DNA of 25,000 nt from NCBI RefSeq assembly GCF_000091045.1, contig NC_006687.1, positions 912,501 to 937,500 on the forward strand, written 5' to 3'. Positions 20,762 through 25,000 of the stretch are shown here, in pieces. Under the pieces are notes generated by a model. That model did no database searches, was not told the origin of the DNA, and was given only the letters and a program-made list of their open reading frames with translations. Within the stretch, counting starts at the first letter, position 1; each line of letters starts with the position of its first letter. The stretch comes from Cryptococcus deneoformans JEC21. Its lineage: Eukaryota; Basidiomycota; Tremellomycetes; Tremellales; Cryptococcaceae. The translations under genes and the position numbers were made by a program.

Positions 20762-21532
20762 CTATCGTACACCTTTCCCGTCATCACTTCTTTTTCGTTT
20801 AGACTTTGTCCCCTCTGCATGGCCGTTGGTCGAAATGGTGCCGCCAGCTGGTTGCCTCCCCCGTCCGCGCTTTTTTCGCCCATCTTGAACTTCCTCGTCG
20901 TCGTCTTCGTGTTGCGCGTTGCGTTTTGGTATGGAATGATGTGACTGTGTTGTTGTGGAGGGTGGTCAATTCAATCGATTCATCATGCTCTGTGCTGAGG
21001 TTACAGCCACTCACATCGCGATATTTCGCCAGGTACACTCTCAAAACACCCTCATAATTGTCGAACCCCAACGCGCGCATGGATGTAAGTATATCCTCCC
21101 CGTTTAACGTCTTCCTCTTTTCATTCAGACATTTTTCAGCCGCTTCTGATGTCTGTAGTGATGAATGTGTTATATTACTGCCTTGAGAGTGTAATGGAGG
21201 AAGATACGTACGATAAAAGAGATAAATTCCGACACACATTCTTGGACACATTCCTTGGCTTCCTTCGACACTTTGGCTGAAGTTGGTAATGAAGACTTCA
21301 TGATTCGCGCCACGTTCGCAATCTATAGCATCGCTGTTCAGGCGCGCAAAACAGGATATTTCGAGCAAGAGAGCATTGGGATACTTACCGGCAGCCAACG
21401 ATCTTGTTCTCGAAACTCCTCAACCTGAGCCTCTGTAAATGGCTTCGAGGGGCCTACTCCTGCCGAATTAGCGGAGGGCTCGGGTTGGTTGCCTAGCGGG
21501 GCAAGGCTTTTGAGGTTTGTATGTTCTGACAT
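20762..21532 (-). CDS. HAP3: CCAAT-binding factor subunit HAP3 / NF-YB
   Basis: Four exons on the minus strand: 21532-21389, 21322-21212, 21152-21015 and 20944-20762; 191 residues. Residues about 44-131 are the NF-YB histone fold: [17 protein letters not shown], then [43 protein letters not shown] and [10 protein letters not shown]. With HAP2 and HAP5 it forms the nuclear trimer that binds CCAAT boxes and controls respiration, iron and nitrogen genes in fungi. Exon 4 adds an acidic run (EDDDEE) and an AT-hook-like KKRGRGRQP (155-163), then a basic end. If intron 3 (21014-20945) is read through, an unrelated Arg-rich tail results, so splicing decides the C-terminus. The 3' end is 178 bp from the convergent LTN1 stop. 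The gene is divergent from the E2 gene, 207 bp away. Confidence 0.94.
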
Positions 21533-21638
21533 CTGGGCTTGTTCTTTTTTGCGGGAACAAAAGGCGAAAGAAGAAATAATATGACTCCACGATCAGATGT
21601 GGATTTGGATCTTTTGGATGTTGATGCCGGAAGCCGGA

Positions 21639-21643
21639 ATTGG
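21639..21643 (-). promoter_or_regulatory. CCAAT box between HAP3 and the E2 gene
   Basis: ATTGG on the plus strand (CCAAT on the minus strand, context CCGACCAATTCC) lies 107 bp upstream of the HAP3 ATG and about 100 bp upstream of the E2 ATG. It is a possible target of the HAP complex itself. Confidence 0.4.
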
Positions 21644-21739
21644 TCGGCCGACTGCTTGATCGCCGCTTTCTTTATCTGATATCGTGATTGTATTTCATTC
21701 GTCCTTCGTTATTTTATCTCCCCTCAATCTTGTCCAGCC

Positions 21740-22926
21740 ATGCCCAAACTCAACCTTCGCTCCACTGCCGTGAAGCGCATCATGCAAGAGGCTGCAGAAC
21801 TCGCAGCCGCCGACGTCGACGACGACGGCTTCGTCGCCGCCCCCTTGGAGGTACGCCCCCACTTCGCACGCATGACTTATCGAATATGCGCCATTTCAAG
21901 GATCGTAGGGCTGACCAATATGCCAGGATGATATATTCGAATGGCATTGTACGATGCGTGGAGTGCCGGACAGTGAATATGACGGTGGTTTGTCCTTCTA
22001 TCACTCTTTGCATAATTCTCCCGACTAATCTGATCACTTTGACTCCGCAGGTCTCTATCATTTTCGCATAGTCCTTCCTCCCTCTTATCCCATGAGTGCA
22101 CCCGATATTATTTTATTGACTCCCAACGGGCGCTTTGAGCTTGGCAAAAAGGTGGGTCATGGCACCAGACAGTGGCGGGTCAACGGACAAAGGGGATAAA
22201 GGCAGTGCCCGCTGCGCCTGCGCAGTAGTTGCTGACGCGGGAAAATAGATTTGTATCGATGGCCTTACCAGCTTTCACGCTGGTTCATGGCAACCAGCAT
22301 GGGGTGTTCGTACAGGTAGGCCACATGGTTATCATCTGTTCATACGGGCTTGTTATTTAACCTTCCTTCCAGCCATTGTAGGTCTTCGGTCGTTTTGGAT
22401 GCAATCTGGCGAGGCTCTTTCTGCTATCGGTGCTCTCGACCATTCGAAAGAGGAAAGGAAGCGGCTTGCAAGGCTTTCAGCAGAATGGAAATGTCCTACT
22501 TGTGGTATTAAAAACGAGGAGATCATGCCAAGGTATCCGGCTGCCGTTGATGAGAAAGAGGGAGGGAAGGGAGGGAATGAAGATGTCAAGCAGTATATGG
22601 ACAGTGGAGACACAGTGGATTACGCAGCTGCTTGTGCTCTTAAAGCTGAGCACATAGAGGAGGCAGGAGATAGAGGGCTCGACTCTGAACATTTAGAGTC
22701 CCGTCCTACTGAACCGGAACCACAAGCGGAAGCCACAGATTTACGGGCGTCAGCCTCTCCAGAGGTTATCTCCACGTCAGCTGTACAAACTTCACCCTCG
22801 TCCACACAAATCACTCTTGAACCCTGTCGCACTGTCCCGCTATGGCTCGATCACCTCATTGGGGGATTCTGTATCGCCCTTGGGCTAGCCATCTGCAAGC
22901 GAGTCGGGACGTACATCTTGAGCTGA
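21740..22926 (+). CDS. Tail-anchored E2 ubiquitin-conjugating enzyme, UBE2J1 type
   Basis: Five exons: 21740-21850, 21927-21987, 22051-22151, 22249-22315, 22373-22926; 297 residues. UBE2J/Ubc6-type enzymes sit in the ER membrane facing the cytosol and supply ubiquitin in ER-associated degradation. The UBC fold is clear: WHCTMRGVPDSEYDGGLYHF, then PPSYPMSAPDI. TPN (81-83) stands where most E2s have HPN, as usual in this family. The catalytic Cys93 is in KKICIDGLTSFH, followed by WQPAWGVRTAI. After the fold comes KCPTCG, a Cys pair seen at this position in UBE2J1. A variable acidic linker follows, and a single hydrophobic segment at about 274-296 forms the C-terminal tail anchor. The exon 2 donor (GTTTGT) was chosen because it keeps the conserved Gly-Gly. 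It is nearer to UBE2J1 than to Ubc6/UBE2J2, so I leave the symbol empty. Confidence 0.93.
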
Positions 22927-23214
22927 GCTGTTGAATCGGCGGCGCGTTTCCGTATCTATTGATCTTCCTTATTGTATCTATCACACCTTGCCACACTCTA
23001 GATGTAGACATATTGTCATGTATTGCACCCTTTTTTGTTTGCCAGCGAACTGTCCGAACTGTCCAAGCAAAATCATATTGTCATAAATGCACGGTATCAT
23101 CAACACTAAGTAAAGAGAAGAACTACGGTATCCTTTTCAGTAACATATATCCAGTGGTCCGATCGCATAAACAAAACATGCCGTTGAAAGGAACCAGATG
23201 TTATAGCCAAGTAT

Positions 23215-25000
23215 TTAGATTGAGAAGAATGGTTGTTCCCTACTCTGTCCTTGCTGCTGACCCTGCTGCGCTTGTTTCTGACCAAAAGGATTATTCGCCC
23301 CGAGACCACCTGCACCCGTCTGCTGCATGGCAATTCTATTGGAATTGTGAAACGTCGATCCCACGGGAATACCTGAACAGCCATCAGCACAACCATCGAC
23401 ACGGATCAATCCAGAAAAAAAGGTCATCAACTGTACACTTACGGAGGTTGCCCATGTTACCAAACGTATCCAAACCATCCTCCCTGCCTCGCGCCAACAA
23501 GGAAGCCAACTGGCCATGCTCGACGTCATTTGTTTTAGTCTGGGGTGTCCAAGCCGGTCTAGCTGTCGCTTGAGGCTCAAGAGGCTGTTGCTCTGGCATC
23601 TGAGCTTGAGGAGCAGGAGACTGGGATTGTGCGGTAACGTTAGGGACAGGGAGGAAAGATGGCTGCTGCGGCTGAGGCGATGAAATTTGTCCAGTCTGCT
23701 GACTGCCTAAACTAGGTGCAAATGGATTGTTGGATCCATATCCTGTAGGCTGAGCTAGCAAAGAAGTGTGTTGCTGCTGTAAATATTGCTGTTGCTGTAT
23801 CCACTCTTGCTGCTGGCGTTGTTGCTCCTGGAGAGCCATTTGCTGACGCATATACTCCTCTTGTTGCTGTTGTTGCATTTGTTGTTCCTGCATCTGAGCG
23901 TAGAACGGCTAGTAAGAAAGGGTCAATATGGTGAATTCTGAGGTAGTTTGAGAGCACTTGCATTATAAGACGTATACTGCGGCTGTAGCTGTTGTTGCTG
24001 CTGGCCCCATCCAACATCGACCAATGGCCAACCGCTAGTAGGCTGCACCGGCATCTGCTGAGTCTGCTGAGCAAAGAGATCCGGTTGCTGAGTATAGGCA
24101 TTCTGAGATTGTCTACTGGGGTGTCAACTTTGCTTATTTTAACAAGTGTCTTTTACTCACAAGTTCAAGCTATCGTCAAACAACGCATTCTGAGTCGCAC
24201 TCTCTTGTTCTCGCTTTCTTTTCGCTTCCTCCTCCTCAGACAATCTGATGGCCCGTTGAAGATCGTCCTCTTCCTGAGTCAACATACTTCTTCTCCTAGC
24301 TTCATCCTCAGACATCCGCTTGGACTCTTCGATGGCCTTTTTAAGATCGTCTTCTTCGTCACGAGACCTGTTCGGTCGAGTTGTAGGGCGTGGAGATTCG
24401 TTCTGTTGAGCAGGGCGTGGAGATTCATTTTGTCGAGCTGGGCTACGAGGTTCTCCGTAGTCACGGTCACCACGAAGACCAGATGCTTCGATGGTACCCA
24501 ACATTCTGTCTCGCATAGCACCCCGGGAACGTCTTTCTTCCCTCAGTCTCGACTCGTCTTGAAGAAGATTGGTGATATCCTTTGCCTTTTGTCTAACATT
24601 GGATCCCACATCCTTTCCATTGTCGTCCACATAGACAAACTCTTTGAGAGTTTTAATGATGTAAATATTGTCTTTGAAGTAGATGACCACGTTTTCCGAG
24701 CCAGCGTGGAGGCAGTAGTCGAGAAGGGTGAGCGCCTTGAAAACGTGTCGCCAGTTCTTCCCTTTGTCATTCAAACGTTTGTCGAGCATCTCCATAACTT
24801 CCACAAAGTCGTTTCTACACTAAATGTCAGTCCATTTTCCACGGCACCATGCGAAGACGAAACGAAGGCGGAGGGACGCACTGGTTGTAGGTCAGCTGAG
24901 CAATCTCGTTCATCATGGTGCCGGAAGGTCCCCATGGGTCATTAGAAGTGGCTTCCCGGACCTTCGTTTGCGTGTCTGTGTAGCCCTTGGTGTAGTTTTT
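23215..25000 (-). CDS. ENT1: Epsin (ENTH-domain endocytic adaptor), 5'-partial
   Basis: Visible exons on the minus strand: 25000-24882, 24814-24161, 24112-23962, 23908-23443, 23372-23215 (515 residues; the N-terminus is past the window edge). Epsins bind PI(4,5)P2, clathrin, EH-domain proteins and ubiquitinated cargo during endocytosis. The ENTH domain is near-invariant: ATSNDPWGPSG, NDFVEVMEMLDKRL, NWRHVFKALTLLDYC. It is followed by two ubiquitin-interacting motifs (EEDDLKKAIEES, EEDDLQRAIRLS), a 9-residue repeat (QNESPRPA), glutamine-rich stretches and three NPF motifs for EH domains (NPFYAQ, NNPFAPS, NNPFGQK). The end is PFFSI. One intron (23961-23909) has a GC donor and splits the first NPF. 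The name ENT1 is used for the family; Ent1 and Ent2 of yeast are not distinguished here. Confidence 0.93.
23761..23893 (-). repeat. Glutamine-codon repeat in epsin
   Basis: Runs of CAG and CAA on the minus strand encode a Gln-rich stretch (such as QMQQQQQEEY and WIQQQQYLQQQH). The codons are mixed rather than pure, which lowers the slippage rate. Similar shorter tracts lie at about 23990-24080 and near 23260-23285. Confidence 0.8.
23909..23961 (-). other. GC-AG intron in the epsin gene
   Basis: On the minus strand, AAT (end of exon) is followed by GCAAGT, and the 53-bp intron ends TTACTAG (phase 0). Joining gives Asn-Pro-Phe-Tyr-Ala-Gln, an NPF motif. The later CTCAG acceptor would keep the frame but lose the NPF. 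Confidence 0.75.
24385..24438 (-). repeat. 27-bp tandem repeat in epsin (two copies)
   Basis: Two adjoining 27-bp units (24385-24411 and 24412-24438) differ at few positions and encode the 9-residue unit QNESPRPAQ / QNESPRPTT between the ENTH domain and the ubiquitin-interacting motifs. Confidence 0.7.

Noticed and set aside
20799..21398. 199-codon minus-strand frame over the HAP3 gene
   Set aside because: It reads through introns of HAP3. The spliced model gives the complete NF-YB histone fold.
23992..24945. 317-codon plus-strand frame
   Set aside because: It is antisense to the epsin ENTH domain and ubiquitin-interacting motifs, which are certain.

Overview
The window looks like nuclear DNA of a basidiomycete yeast, most likely Cryptococcus or a close Tremellomycete. 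The evidence is many short introns (mostly about 35-100 bp, GTRNGY donors, CTRAY-like branch points, YAG acceptors), compact intergenic spaces, and protein sequences of clear fungal type. All gene models were built by hand from splice signals plus conserved family motifs. Exon phases add up exactly in the models where I placed every exon edge; for the chitin synthase I checked phase junction by junction.

Layout, left to right. 9-704 (+): small multi-exon gene of unknown function, possibly cut by the left edge. 705-2979: 2.3 kb without a convincing gene, holding a GC-rich region of back-to-back hairpins and the promoter of the next gene. 2980-5195 (+): RNF126/RNF115-type RING-H2 E3 ubiquitin ligase, 11 exons. 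5535-8679 (-): Scm3/HJURP-family CENP-A chaperone with two copies of a Cys4 module. 9124-13254 (-): division-1 chitin synthase with about 25 exons, one of 8 nt. 14092 to about 14276 (+): U2 snRNA gene. 14576-20583 (+): listerin (Ltn1/Rkr1), the E3 ligase of ribosome-associated quality control. 20762-21532 (-): HAP3/NF-YB CCAAT-binding subunit. 21740-22926 (+): tail-anchored UBE2J1-type E2 enzyme. 23215-25000 (-): epsin, whose N-terminus lies past the right edge.

These are mainly conserved housekeeping genes with no operon-like logic. Three of the eight protein genes belong to the ubiquitin system (RING-H2 E3, Ltn1, UBE2J1 E2), and epsin carries ubiquitin-interacting motifs; I treat this as coincidence. 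I found no mobile element, CRISPR array or tRNA. The items most worth a second look are the U2 snRNA gene, two GC-AG introns (one splitting an NPF motif), the 8-nt microexon, the duplicated Cys4 module in the Scm3 protein, and an AT-hook-like tail on HAP3 that appears only after correct splicing.
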